NCBI RefSeq assembly: GCF_033958435.1
Contig: NC_134138.1
Span: 3,856,001-3,920,000, forward strand
Reading direction: 5' to 3'
Length of the DNA: 64,000 bases
From: Carettochelys insculpta
Taxonomy: Eukaryota > Chordata > Testudines > Carettochelyidae
In this document: positions 47,331 to 59,620 of the stretch, one piece after another
How positions within the stretch are numbered: position 1 is the stretch's first letter
Layout of the letters: each line of letters begins with the position of its first letter
The notes under the pieces: generated by a model
Told to the model about the DNA's origin: nothing
Databases searched by the model: none
Seen by the model: the letters and a program-made list of their open reading frames with translations, nothing else
Program-made: the position numbers and the translations under genes

Positions 47331-48272
47331 CCTGTGCTGAAGGGCCAGGAGAGGACCAATACGGGGATGTGTGTGTGTGTGAGACACCCCAATGACCCCC
47401 CAGCTGTTGCTGTGAGGTGGTCACTGGGGAGCCGTGCCCCAGGATGCTGCCGGTGGCCCCGAGTGGTGCCGGGGCGGGTGGGGTAGTGCCCTGAGCCAGG
47501 AAATTACCCTCACCCCACTCCCTGCCCCAGAGCTGTTCTCATTGCCCCCCCCCCTGCCCCCAGCCTGCAGCGCCTACCAAGGTCATGGGCTTCCAGAGTT
47601 CATCCTGCCCCAGGCCCAGCCCTGTACCTTCCTGCCCCCGCCCCCCCCCAGCCCAACGGCCTCAGGCCGGCTCCACCGCTCCCCTGTACCCCCCCAGGCC
47701 GCTCTCAGCTGGGCCCTGCAGCCCTCCTGGCGCTCCCCAGCTGGAGGAGAGAGCTGCTAGCTGGCTGGGGCGCCAGGCCAGAGGATATGACTGCCCTCGG
47801 GGAGGGGAAAGGCGCCGACAGGGACGTGGCCATGTCAGTGGTGGGCAGTGAGGCCCTCAAAGGAAGGTGGGATCACCAGGGGGGGAGGGGGGCAGGAAAG
47901 GGGCAGTGAACCAGGCAGGGGCTGAGACCCCAGGGGCTGCGCCAGCCGGAAGAGGGCCTGTACCGAGGCAGAGACGGTGCACACAGGCTCGAGTGCCCCG
48001 GGTGTGGGGGGCCGAGCTCTGCCCCAGAATGCCGGGTCCCCCCTCCCGAGCTTCTCGCCCTGGGGTGCCCGGCCAGAGGAGCTCAGCGCCAGGGCCAGGT
48101 GTGGGGCAAGCACCAAGCTGCACAGCCCAAAGCAGAGCCTCGCCCTCAGCTCGCCGCCGTGGGGCCCTGCAGCTCTCCTCCGGCTGCACCCGCCCGCAGC
48201 AAGACGAGCCTCCCCTGGCTGCAGAGAGCCCCCTGGGGCCGGGCTAGGCCTGCCAGCTGGGCTGGGCACCCC
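47331..48272. other. GC-rich sequence, one exon-like frame
   Basis: After a good acceptor (CCCCCAG ending at about 47563), a + frame stays open to a stop at 47758-47760 (reading TFLPPPPPSPTASG). It is proline-rich, matches no family I know, and may be chance. Nothing else seen. Confidence 0.3.
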
Positions 48273-48982
48273 GGCTACGTCTACACGTGCACCCAACTTC
48301 GAAATAGCTTATTTCGATGTTGCGACATCGAAATAGTCTATTTCGATGAATAACGTCTACACGTCCTCCAGGGCTGGCAACGTCGATGTTCAACTTCGAC
48401 GTTGCTCAGCCCAACATCGAAATAGGCACAGCGAGGGAACGTCTACACGCCAAAGTAGCACACATCGAAATAAGGGAGCCAGGCACAGCTGCAGACAGGG
48501 TCACGGGGCGGACTCAACAGCAAGTCGCTCCCTTAAAGGGCCCCTCCCAGACACACTTTCATTAAACAGTGCAAGATACACAGAGCCAACAACTAGTTGC
48601 AGACCCTGTATATGCAGCACGGACCCCCAGCTGCAGCAGCAGCAGCCAGAAGCCCTGGGCTAAGGGCTGCTGCCCACGGTGACCACAGAGCCCCGCAAGG
48701 GCTGGAGAGAGAGTATCTCTCAACCCCCCAGCTGATGGCCGCCATGGAGGACCCCGCTATTTCGATGTTGCGGGACGCGGATCGTCTACACGTCCCTACT
48801 TCGATGTTGAACGTCGAAGTAGGGCGCTATTCCCATCCGCTCATGGGGTTAGCGACTTCGACGTCTCGCCGCCTAACGTCGATTTCAACTTCGAAATAGC
48901 GCCCAACACGTGTAGACGTGACGGGCGCTATTTCGAAGTTACTGCCGCTACTTCGAAGTAGCGTGCACGTGTAGACGCAGCC
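48273..48982 (+). mobile_element. Harbinger-like 710-bp element, copy H (reference copy)
   Basis: Cleanest copy: 710 bp, ends GGCTACGTCTACACGTGCAC and TGCACGTGTAGACGCAGCC, flanked by a 3-bp duplication CCC (48270-48272 and 48983-48985). The outer zones are built of inverted TTCGAAGT and TCGATGT words. The core (about 48475-48770) is unique-looking, with CCCTTAAAGGGCCCC, a CAGCAGCAG run and GGAGAGAGAGTATCTCTC. Nearly identical to copy D (1546-2255) and to the core of copy A. No transposase, so it must be mobilised in trans. Confidence 0.9.
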
Positions 48983-50006
48983 CCCGGGAGCAGCTCAGTC
49001 CTGGCCTGAGCACACCCCCAGCACCTCTGCCCTAGTCCTGCAGAGGCTTCATCCCTCTGCTTGGGCCAGGAGCAGCAGGCATGGGGGCTCCCTGCAAGCC
49101 GGTGAGGAGGGACCCGGGCGCAGGTCAGGGCGAGGCCCAGGGCCCGGCTGCATTACTCCTGGAGAGAAATTAAGGCAGATGAGTGCTGCCTCTTGCAGCC
49201 CCAGCTCTGGCCCACACAGGCCCTTTGCAACACAGCCCGTCAGCCCTATTGCCAGACCATCGCCCGTCCCCTCTGCCAGCTCCCCCCACCAGCCACCCCT
49301 GCTGTCCTGCCCGGAACCTGATTCTGCCCCCCCAAGGCAGGCCTTGGCATGGCTGGGCAGCCTGAGGCTGGCACTGGGCTGCCGGTATCTCCCAGCCGAG
49401 CCCACAGGAGGAAGCTGTCGATAGTGGGGGTCAGGGGACAGCTGCTGGGTGTTAAGGAGTTGTGGGCCCTGCTACTTAGAGAGATGCACAACAGCCAGAG
49501 ATGCAGCCGGAGCCTGCAGCCCCGGCCAGCTCGTGCAGAAGTACCGGGCAGCTGGAGCGCAATGGGGAAGGGGGGAGGCAGCGCTTTGCTCTGAGTCACA
49601 GTGGAAGGAAACCTCCACCTTGGCCCTGGGGGGGCCCCGATTCTGGAGCTGCAGCCCCAGTTGGGAGACGAGCTCCTTCCTGGCTGCCGGGAGGGACGTA
49701 CCGGCTGGCCGGGCAGCACAGTCAGAGCAGTGGAGTTAAACGATACCTGCCCAACTCCCACCCTGTGGCACGGATCCGCCCGGGGCAGCAACGCAGAGCC
49801 GGGCTGTCTGAGGCTCCCAGGTCTGCAGGTCCAGCCAGCTCGGCCCCGCTGGGGCAATGCTGGGGCTCAGCGCCACAGGGGATGGTCCCTGGAGCAAGGG
49901 GCTCGTCCGGGGGAGGGTAAGAATTCTCTCAGCATTTCCGCCCACCAGCGCAGTGGCTAGTGCAGCTCCATATTACCAGCCCCCAGCCCAGGGACAGCCC
50001 TAGGGA
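48983..50006. other. No gene recognised
   Basis: GC-rich sequence with short frames on both strands, none with a recognisable domain or convincing exon structure. Confidence 0.4.
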
Positions 50007-50650
50007 TGTGAGGGGGTCCCCAAGCTCTGCCCCCGGCCGCAGGCAGGAGTGTGATGGGCTTCAGGGGTCCCCAAGCTCTGCCCCCCCCGCTGTAGGCAGG
50101 AGTGTGATGGGTTCAGGGGTCCCCAAGCTCTGCCCCCCCCCCCCGCTGCAGGCAGGAGTGTGATGGGTTCAGGGGTCCCCAAGCTCTGCCCCCCAGCCGC
50201 AGGCAGGAGGGTGAGGGGTTCAGGGGTCCCCAAGCTCTGCCCCCTCAGCCACAGGCAGGAGGGTGATGGGCTTCAGGGGCCCCCAAGCTCTGCCCCCCGC
50301 CCCGCTGCAGGCAGGAGTGACTCAGCAGGTGGAATGGGCATTTTGTGTCGCCAGAGGCCCAGCTCAGCACAGTGGGGTCCATGCAGCCGGCAGAGACAGT
50401 CATTCCAGCCGGTCCTGGGGAGAGGAGCCCTCCACACCACGGCCTCAGTTCCCCCTTTGTTCCTCTCCTCCAGTCCAGGCTAACTGCCCCCCACTAACTG
50501 CCGTGTCTAATTCACACCCAGCCAGGCTCCTCCCTGGCTGTGGTCGGCCCAGGGTGTTACCTGGCAGCTTAGGCTACAGCCGCAGGGGTCATCCCCGGCC
50601 CGTGGGAGCTGCTGGGCCTGTCACTCACACATCCACCCCCCCACAGCACA
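50007..50650 (-). mobile_element. 3' LTR of Gypsy element with amplified terminus
   Basis: The inner edge at 50650 (CCACAGCACA) abuts a purine tract (minus strand AAGGGGGGAGCGA, 50651-50664), as expected for the start of a 3' LTR. The outer 300 bp (50007-50300) is a tandem array of about five or six units around TTCAGGGGTCCCCAAGCTCTG...GCAGGCAGGAGTGTGATGG, that is, repeated copies of the LTR terminus itself. Confidence 0.8.
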
Positions 50651-52753
50651 TCGCTCCCCCCTTCCAGACCAAGCTGAGCAGGGTCACTCAGCCAGGGAGC
50701 TGGGGAAGTTTGGGCCCTGCGCCCTGGGGTTAAACATCAATTGAGCCAGCGGCGCTCCCCTTTGCTGGGGCCTGCCTCCCTGACGTCCTGCAGGAGCTGA
50801 TCCACCTTGTCTGGTGGCTGGACGACATTGGGGGCCAGGCCAGCCCAGCTCCCCCCGCGGTCACACCAGCCCCTCCTCTTCCCTTGGGCTCTGCCCAGGG
50901 GCTCCCTAGGCAGGCCCATGAGCTCTGCAAGCCGTTCCCGGAAAGCCAGGATGTCCTCCACCCCCCACTGTCCACCCAGGGGAGCCCCCCCAACTCTCTC
51001 AGCAAGCCCAGGGGTTCCCTCCCCCTTCTGCACCACAGCTTAGGTGGGGGGGAAGCTGGTGGGCCCTTGGGGTCCCTGGGTGCAAACAGCAGGTGGCACA
51101 AGTGCTCCTCACAGTCCTGAGATGCCGGAGGCCTTTATGCAGCGGCACCCCTTCTCCATATCCCAAGGAACCTTCCCAGCAGCCCGTGGGGCCGGGACTA
51201 ATGCCCCAAGGCCCAGGCAAGCCAGATCCCTGGTTTCCCCCACCTGCACCGGAGCAGGGTGGACATGAAGTCAGCCCCTTGGTTGCTGAGGACCTCCTGG
51301 GGGGACCCAACCCTGCTGGAAATGGCCAGCAGAAAGTCTGCTGCCGTGTCCACCTTGGGAGGGCAGAGTCAGGCCCCACCTGGGTGTATTTCTTCCCCAG
51401 CTGGGTTGCCTTGCCAGTGGGCCCCACTGTATCTATCGCTACCTTCTGGGAGGGCTCCTCGGGTGGGCAGATGCCTCAGGGCAGCTTTCCCCAGCCCCTG
51501 GCAGGAGCTGCAGGTCTGGCAGTCCCACTGCACGCCCGCAAATGTCCCTGGCCAATGAAAGGTCTGAAGCAGCCTCAACAGGGGGTGCCTCGGGCGATAC
51601 CTTTGGGGAACCAGCAGCAGCTGCTGCTGGACACCCCGCCCCCCCCGATTCTCCTTTCTCCAGGACTCTCCTTCATGCTCAGCCCAGCTGTCCGTGAAGT
51701 CATCTGCCAGCTCCTCCGCGCTGAGAGAGTCCTCTGGCTGAGACACACTCCATGGAACCGTTCCAGGACACATGGACCATCAGCTTAACCAGGTCCTCTA
51801 CAGTCTGGGCTCCCATCCCACACACCCCCTTGCCGTAGTTCTGTGGCAGACGGGAGGCCAGGTCTGCACAGGTCTCCTCCGGCCCCTTCTATGCCTCCTG
51901 GAACAACTTCTTGTACATCTCGGGGCTCAGCGTGAATTTATGCAGCAGGGCCTGTTTGTAGTGCTCAGGCTGCAGCCCCTCCAGCACCTCTGAGCCAGCC
52001 GGGGGTGAGCTTCTGGAGCCATTCCACTGAGGGTACCTGGTTCAACTTGCACGTTCACTCAAAGGAGGTAAGAAACCCATCCAGGTCCCCCCCCATCCTT
52101 ATGCTGGGCCAGCACATGCATCTCTAAGTGACCCCCAGTCCCAGGCCTCCTGGCCCTCTCGCTGCTCACTGCCTCTGGGCTTCTCAGCTCCCCCAAGGCC
52201 CGCTCATGCTGCCGCTCTCTCATCATAGAGCTCCTTCTCCTGGTCCTCCCATTCCTCCAGCCATACCTTGATCTCCAGCCGTGGCACATCTGCCGAGAGG
52301 GACCCCGCCCCGGGTGAACCCCTGCTAGAGGAGTGTGGCCCGGTGGCCACCGCATCGGTCTGGCAGAGTTCTGGCCCCCATGCTGCCTGAGGGTGACGCT
52401 CACAGGGTATAACCAGCTACTCCATACCTGGACCACATCCAGGTCCCAGGACCGGTCATTCTCTTCCAACTGGGCAATCAGCTAGGCCTTGGTTGCCTTT
52501 CCCACAGTCAGACCCTTCTCTCTGCACAGCCACACAAGGGCTGCCTTCAGGAGTTGGGTGTAATCCATCTCCCCACTGTTCCCTGGGGTGCTGACTCGCC
52601 AGCCGACACTGCAGCACCCCATGACTCCCCAAAATTGCTTTGTTCTGCCTCCAGCACCCCACCTCTTATACACCTCCATCCTTCTACTGCACCCCGTCAC
52701 TTCCTGCTGGAAGCCCATCTGCAGGCGCAGTACATCCCACCGCTGTCACCAGC
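50651..52753 (-). pseudogene. Ty3/Gypsy internal region: gag and integrase, polymerase deleted
   Basis: On the minus strand, 52753-52735 reads like a primer-binding region (TGGTGACAGCGGTGGGAT). gag starts at ATG 52568-52566 (MDYTQLLKAALVWLCREKGL) and continues with frameshifts through the capsid-like YKQALLHKFTLSPEMYKKLF near 51940. At about 51770 it passes directly to pol-3' sequence: the zinc-binding integrase block HWPGTFAGV..CQTCSSCQ, the first catalytic Asp (IDTVGP near 51430), and SNQGADF near 51275, where the second catalytic Asp is replaced by Asn. Protease, reverse transcriptase and RNase H are missing. Several stops; no function. Confidence 0.82.
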
Positions 52754-52984
52754 TGTGATCGGGTTCGGGGTCCCAAGCACTGTACCTCAACTGCAGCCAA
52801 GTGGCTCTTGCTCAGCAGGGAGAACGAGGGTTTTATTAGTTAACAGAGACACAGCGCAGCCCAGAGGTGTCAGTACAGCCGGCAGAGACATCCTGGGAAA
52901 GGGAGGCCTGAGGTGAGACCCCTAAGACAGGAAATTGGTTCCTCAACCATTGTTTCTCTCCTCCAGTCCATGTTAACTGCCTTC
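52754..52984 (-). mobile_element. 5' LTR of the Gypsy element, truncated
   Basis: Starts TGTGATCGGGTTCGG and follows the solo LTRs (TTTATTAGTTAAC = reverse poly(A) signal; CAGCCGGCAGAGACA) for about 230 bp. It is then cut by CR1 sequence, so the outer end and target duplication are lost. Confidence 0.75.
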
Positions 52985-53880
52985 CAACAACCCCCCCAAC
53001 CACAACATCACCTCTGTTGCTTCCGCGTCTAAGCTCAACCCAAAGATTCTCAACTGGCTTTTATCCCTCCATATACTGGAGCTCTGAGCCATCATGCTGC
53101 TCCCACACATGGAGCTCAACGCCTCCTCCTTTTCCCCCCAGCCTGTCCTTCCTGAGCAGTTTATACCTTTCCATGACCGTGCTCCAGTTATGTGAGTCAT
53201 CCCACCACGTCTCCGTTCTTCCAGTCACCTCATACTCCTTTGACTCTGCCAGGGCCTCTAATTTCTCCTGTTTGTTTCCCAGGCTTCTCGCATTCCTGTA
53301 CAAACACCTGAGACAATTTGCTGATTGGCCGACTTTCTCCTTTCGAACGAGTGGTCGTCCTTTGTTATTCCTCCTTCCTTCCCCACTTACCTCAGGGCTT
53401 GTGTCACCGTCCCCGAACAAAGCTGTTGGCTGTAAGGGGGAAGGCGTGGGCCCCAGGGGGCTCTGTGGGGGGCTGTGTACCTCAAGGGGCTCTGCTGGGT
53501 GTCCTGGCAGGGAGGGACGCATCTGTCGTGCGTAGCTCTCTCTGCACCAGGGCAACCAGCAGGGCCAGTCTGTTCTCTAGAGCACAAAGGGCTGCTGGAT
53601 TTTCACAGCTGTTTTCAAAGCAGCCAGCCAGCTTGGCCTTGAGAAGGCTGCGTATCAGAGAAAGCAGGTCCCACCTCTCCAACACCCTGGCACCCATGCC
53701 AGGAAACACAGAGAGTGGCCACAAGACCGAGAACAACATTTATGGGACCTTGTCCCCCCCAAGAGAGCACCATGAGCCAGCTCCAATACTTTACAGAAAA
53801 GGCAAAACTCACATGTACAAATCCCCCAGCCCTCCTCTTGAGCCATTTCAAACCACAGAAAACAGCAATACCTGTAAAAT
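52985..53880 (-). mobile_element. CR1 LINE, ORF1 tail and ORF2 endonuclease start
   Basis: The minus frame gives the CR1 endonuclease N-terminus: LRCLYRNARSLGNKQEKLEA, TGRTETWWDDSHNWST, GGGVELHVWEQ, then LWVELRRGSN-like sequence with stops. Upstream, 53480-53860 matches the CR1 fragment at 9905-10265. A 5' CR1 region is rarer than the usual 3' pieces. Confidence 0.85.
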
Positions 53881-53993
53881 GCTCAGTGGAGTCTGATACT
53901 CACAGAGCTTCGAGCTAATAAACAAACCTCCATTGCAACTGCTTCTGAAAAGTAAAACAGGTTCCCGTACAGAACCAGACTCACCCACACTTC

Positions 53994-54398
53994 GGCCGTG
54001 TCTACACATGCCCCAAACTTCGAAATGGCCACGCAAATGGCCATTTTGAACTTTACTAACGAAGCACTGAAATGCAAACGCAGCGCTTCGTTAGCGTGCG
54101 GGCGGCAGCGGCGCCTCCAAATTAACTTGCCTTGCAGCCCGCGGCGCGTCCCGACAGGGCTCCTGTGCGCAAGGACCCCGCCTGCTTCAAAGTCCCATTA
54201 TTCGCATCAAGTTTGGAAAAGGAGCCCCAAGCCCCGCCTGGCCGCGCCGCGCGGCAGTAACGCACGTTAATTTCCAAGCACTGCTGAACCCCACACGCTA
54301 ACGAGACACTGAACAGCCATTTCAGCGTTCAACTAATAAACCCCGAAATGACCATTTGCAGGCTCATTTTGAAGTTTGGGGCACGTGCAGACGTAGCC
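53994..54398. mobile_element. Foldback MITE, second well-formed copy
   Basis: Ends GGCCGTGTCTACACATGCCC and CACGTGCAGACGTAGCC, with arms AATGGCCACGCAAATGGCC and GCGCTTCGTTAGCG. The right half is more decayed than the left. The flanks TTC and TTT are consistent with a 3-bp duplication. Confidence 0.8.
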
Positions 54399-55291
54399 TT
54401 TTTTTTAATTATTGAAGTCTGAAGACCAAGAGAGCTTCTACTGTATTACTTGGTCTCCAGGCTTATTTAGCTGTTCGGCAGCCTGGAGACAGGGCTCAAT
54501 TCCTCAACACTCCAGCTCATGGCAACCAAAGATTCACTCAACTTGAGGCTGCGTGAATCAGGAATTGACGGTACATGGCTTGGCCAACAGACGTTTTAGC
54601 ATATAGGCGTCTTCCTCAGCCTGGGACAGAGTTTGGGGGTTGACTTGTTGATATGTGTGTGTAAGGAATGTGCCAGCAGGAGCTCAGGACTGGGAAAGGC
54701 TTTAGGGCCTGTGTGCTTCAGAGCTTATTTGCATGAAAATCTAAATAGATGCATATGTAATACCCTCTCAACAGAGTCTGATGGGAGTAGGTGAAGCTGT
54801 GAGGTTTCATGTCTTGTCATGAGCATGTTCTTGTAAAGTCACAATTTATGCTATGATGCATGTAAGAAATGTGGGTTCTCACCCATGCTTGAAGTTGTTG
54901 TGGACTCTAGGGTAGTCACCGTTACATCTAAAGATATGGGTTGCACAGGGATCCTTGGTGGGGTGGCTTTTCTGCAAGCATACTGTTGCATAGTAAGCTT
55001 TGCTAGTTTGTTCTCTAGCAAAATAAAACCCTGTGAGGTGGTTGTTTGAGGATTAGCCATGTAGTTTCTTACATGTTAATCTCTCACACACAGCTTTTTT
55101 GAAGAAAAAAATCTGTGTATTTTGATCTCACTTTATTTCTTTTTGCTTGTGAGTTTTTAAAATATGTGGGGTTTCTTCAGAAACCAGTTTTTTTGAAACT
55201 AGCTGAAAAACTCCACTTACAAGAAAAAAAAAGGCAACACACATTTTAAAGGTTCATTAGTAAGTTTCCAAGTGGTTAGTGCACGTAATAT
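54399..55291. other. AT-richer unassigned sequence
   Basis: Begins with a T run after the foldback element. No frame or repeat family recognised; possibly old LINE sequence. Confidence 0.35.
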
Positions 55292-56944
55292 TTGGTAGAA
55301 AAGTTACTTGTGAACAAATAGCAAAAAGGCTGTCTGTTGTGTGTGGTTGACTGGGTTTGCTGTGCTAATGGGAACAGATCAGAGCTGCTTCAGGGTTATG
55401 GGCTGAAATTTGGGCTGTGGTGGGAATGTAACACATGAGCCTACACGGGAAGGTTGCCTGGTTTCCTCTCTCAAACTGAAGTCAAATGAGGCCCAGTTAG
55501 GACTGACAAGAGGACTGGGAAGGGGCGGGGGCAGCAAAAGCAACAGTCAAAGGTAAAGAAAATCATGGCCGTGGCCAGAACGCATTCTCTCCCATGACTC
55601 CTCCCCCGTGGGATACCAAGGAGGTGGGATGAAGCCTTCTGTCTCAGGACGCACACAAGTGGTTGGTGACTATAAGGGATGTGGCTAAGGGCACACACTG
55701 CAGGTCTAGCGAGGCCTAATCAGAGAGGGTGTCAGGGAATGGGGCCAGTGCGGTGTTCTGCAGTGTCTAAGCTGGGAGGCGACACAGCATGAAAGCTCTG
55801 CGGTGTCAGGCTGGCAGAGGAACCCTGGGGAGCAGATTTGGCCAGGTTGCAGAGCTAGGGGGGCACTTGCTTGGAACTAACTTACCTCAGGCTTCTGATC
55901 TCCTGATTTCCGCTTCTGTCATGAGAGCTGGGGGAGGGATAAAAGGAAAGCCTTCTAACACTGCCTTGCTGGAAACCAGAGCCACCTCCCCACTTCCACC
56001 CCCAGCCACTGGGCTCACACACCTCTACCTTTGAGGCAGAGCTGGGCCCTGCCTGTTCACATTGTCCAAATGCCCACCAGCTAAACGGGGAGCCCAGGGG
56101 GTTTGCCCTTTGGATGAAGAATGCTTGAGAACAGGGGCAGCAGCTCAGGTTTGTTCAGCTTTTGCAAAGATTTTTGCAAAGCTGTCAGCAACCGGCTGGG
56201 GCAGCTGGTTTTCCGGCAAACAGGTCCGGGGCGGGGAGGAGGGGGACAGATCCCAGGCCAGGCTGTGCTACAGTCGGGTACCTCTGTTTAAACAGTCTGC
56301 AACAAGCGAGTTAACATTAGAACACAACCAGGTTTTAGAGTTAGCGGCCATTGAGCTGAATGGAGCCACTCAACACGGTCATTTCCGACTCCCTGCCGAA
56401 AGGCTGCATCAGACAGTGCTGCGCAGGGGCACGGCTGGGGGGATGCTGCTTCCCAGAACATCGGCACACCAAATGAAGCATTATTTGGACTCTGTGGGTG
56501 CTTGGGACACCCGCACCCCATTGGCCCATGTTGGGAAGGCATTTGGGATTGACGACGATTTGCGTACAGGCACAGCCGTCTCCCTGAGGCCGGTAGGGGG
56601 GCTCCTTCAGAAACGTATGGAGACTGGAGGGCAAAGCTGTGGCTGTGTCTAATTTTAGGGGAGGGCAAATGAGGGAAAATGTAATGGCACATTCAGAGCT
56701 TGGCAGGGGTGTGTAGCTAAACTTTTCCCACATGGTGCCCCTGATTCTTGGTGTACTGAGTGTGGACGTATGGATTCCCTTCCCTCCGCCCCACAGTTGG
56801 CTTGAAGTCAGTTACTGTGACAGCAGCTGCTGATCCCCGTAAACTCGGATCGGTGCTCTAGGGCATACTCTGAGCAGCAGGCTGGGCGGTAAAGCAGCCC
56901 ATGCGTCACCTCCAGCTTGCCCGCCTGCAAGACCCTTAACCTCG

Positions 56945-58690
56945 GCTTCTTTGGGACAGAGAGAGCCGTGTTAGTCTGTATTCTAGCAAACCAAAACAGC
57001 AGTCTGCTAGCGCTTTAAAGACTAGCAAAATAATTTATTCAGTGATGAGCTTTCATGGGACAGACCCACTTCTTCAGATCATAGCCAGACCAGAACAGAC
57101 ACAATATATAAAGCACAGAGGTCCACAAATCGTCATCAAGGTTGGCAAGTCAGAAGAGCAGAGTGCTGGCGGGGCTGGGGTGGGCGGAGTTAAGAGTTAA
57201 ATAAAACAAGAAAGCACTTAAAAGGTAAAAGAATCCTTATAATGGGGCAGGTAGTTGCTGTCCATCTTCAAACCACGTTAATGTGTCAAATTTGAATACG
57301 AATGTTAGTTCTGAGCATTCCCTCTGTAGACGGCCGTTAAAGTCCCTTTTCAGTAGCACACAAGCTCTCAGGTCTTTAATAGAATGGCCTGCTCCAGTAA
57401 AGTGCGGGCTGACAGCTTGGGGTATTTGGAGTTTTTTAATGTCTGCTCTATGTCCGTTCATTCTTTGTCGAAGAGCGTTTGTGGTCTGTCCGATATACGT
57501 GGTGTGTGAGCATTGTAGAGGGGGTCAGAGGCTCAACACATTCCACATGCGCTGCCTTAGGCGCATACTCGGTATCTCATGGCAGGACAAGGTCCCCAAT
57601 AGCGCAGCGCTTGAGAGGGCAGGCGCCGCCTCCATGGTCACCCTTCTCAAACAGAGGCGTATGCGCTGGCTGGGCCATGTCTCACGCATGACGGATGGCC
57701 GAATACCGAAGGACCTCCTCTTCGGCGAACTGGCGTCTGGAAAGAGGCGGAAAGGGCGACCTAAATTGCTCTACAAGGACACATGCAAGCGTGACCTCAG
57801 TGCTCTCTCTATCAGCGTCAACACTTGATCCTGTACTTAATGTGGTTAGGTCCAGGGATGAAATCTCCAGCATAGATATGTGGGCAAAGCTGGCAACAGG
57901 GCTTGTTACAAGGAAAAGTTCCAGGATTAGTATTTTGGTGGTACAGCCTATGATTGGTAGAGAGAAGCCTGATAAGGTTGGGAGGTCGTCTGTAGGAGAG
58001 AACAGGCCTGTCACCGAGGTCCTTGTGGAGTGTGGCATCATGATTAAGGATAGGTTGTAGGTCTTTAATAATTCGTTGCAGTGGTTTGAGTTGGGGGCTG
58101 TAGGTGATGACCAGTGGTGTTCTGTTCTTGGCTTTTTTGGACCTATCTTGGGGTTGTTGGTTTCTGGGTATTCATCTAGCCCTCCTGATTTGTTCTTTTT
58201 TTTTTTTTTATTTAACCTGGTGGGTAATTCAGGCTTATGAATGTTTGGTAGAGATCTTACAAAACAAAGCAGCCGAAATGCAGCACTTTAAAGACTACCC
58301 AAAAGATTTATTCGGTGATGAGCTTTCGTGGGACAGACCCACTTCTTCGGATCAATGGTAGAGATCTTGTAGTTTTCAGCCTCTGTCACTAGGATCAGAG
58401 CAGATGCGATTGTATCTCAGGGCTTGACTAGAAATGATGGATTGTGTTGTGTGTGCAGGATGGAAGGTAGAAGCATGTAGGTAAGTCTAGCGATCAGTGG
58501 GTTTCCAGTAGGGTGTGGTACCGATCAGGCCATCCTTGATTTGTACTGTAGTGTCCAGGAAATGGATCTCTTGTGTGGAGTGGTCAAGGCATAAGTTGAT
58601 GGTGGGGTGCAGATTGTTAGAGTCTCTGTGGAATTCTCCTAGAGTCTCTGTACCAGGGGTCCAAATTAGAAAGACGTCATCCATGTTTGG
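56945..58690 (-). pseudogene. Penelope-like pieces in the right arm
   Basis: The minus frame 58684-58487 reads MDDVFLIWTPGTETLGEF to YWKPTDR. An internal PLE tail lies at 58370-58270. The linker and the GIY-YIG remnant RMNGHRADIKKLQI, HFTGAGHSIKDLRACVLL lie at 57461-57237. The tail is at 57090-56950. Better preserved than the left-arm copy in the nuclease domain, with an internal deletion where the LINE sits. Confidence 0.85.
57516..57825 (+). mobile_element. LINE fragment, shared with the left arm
   Basis: Reads LNTFHMRCLRRILGISWQDK, TLLKQRRMRWLGHVSRMTDG, GRPKLLYKDTCKRDLSALSI and ends abruptly at SVNT where PLE sequence resumes. Orientation within the arm is the same as in 5112-5694, so the LINE entered before the duplication. 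Confidence 0.8.
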
Positions 58691-59620
58691 TTAGTACAGG
58701 AGGAGTCATAGGGGACGAGAGCATCTTTGGGAGAGGCAGTGACACTGCTGTGCTCCCAGGAGTGGCTCCCTTTCCCAGCAGAAAATGAAACACAATCAAC
58801 ACAGGTAGGACTTGAATCCACAACTCTGCAATCCTCCATTAGGCTACTGGGTCTGGCTGTAGATTACAGATTTTTTGCTTCTGAGTGTGATGAAGGCTAC
58901 TGTGCTGCCGCCCCTAAATTTTCTGCCAGTGCGGGGGTCAGGAAGGAATTTCTCACTTCCAGACGTTGGCAGCCAAGTGCCTGATTAGGATCAAGTGGGA
59001 CCTTTCTTAGAAGCAGCTGGTGTTTGCCAATGGCCCAGAAAGGCTCCCAACAACCATCCCATGCTTGGAAAGCAAATCCCTGCAAGGGAAAGGACCAGAG
59101 TGTGTTGGCAGGTGAAATAGGACGGGGTTTCTGGGCACAGCAAGAGAACGCAATCCAGGGAAACTTTGCTCAAAATCCAGGCTGCTTACAGCCTCAGGCT
59201 GGGATTTCCTTCTCACTAAGGCAAATCCAACCAGCCACCACAGCACCTCTGCCACCCCACTGGCCAGCCAGAGCCACATCAGCAAACCCCCAGACTTCCC
59301 AGCTGCTCTACCAGCCCAGACCAACAACCCCCAAATTAAGGTGAGTGGCTCTTAAGCCTATTTCACCAAACTCCACACAGATTGTTTCAGGTCCCAAAGG
59401 GCCCAGCCCCAGCCCCTGGTCAATATATACTTGGGTTTTACCCAAAACAACACGCTCAGCAATTCTTTAGATCCAATATCTAAAGATTTATTAACAAAAA
59501 AGAAAGAACAGGGTTAGAGAGAAGAATTGTTAAAGTAAAACTTTACATGCTTCAGTCATAACTTCCGACGCAGCCAGCGATGTTATTTGCTGATTCTTGA
59601 AAGTCTCTGAAAGTTCATTT

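Larger units (their letters stand above)
55292..59620 (-). repeat. Right arm of the large inverted duplication
   Basis: Reverse complement of 2799-7940 in the same internal order: tail 55292-56945, PLE pieces 56945-58690, leader 58690-59620. It lacks the foldback element, but a deletion has removed that whole stretch together with the LINE 3' part (junction at about 57825), so the absence does not date the element. A 196-codon frame (56062-56652) is open here but broken in the left arm. Confidence 0.85.

Noticed and set aside
56062..56652. 196-codon open frame in the right arm
   Set aside because: The same sequence in the left arm (6536-7109) has stops and frame changes, so coding is not conserved between copies.
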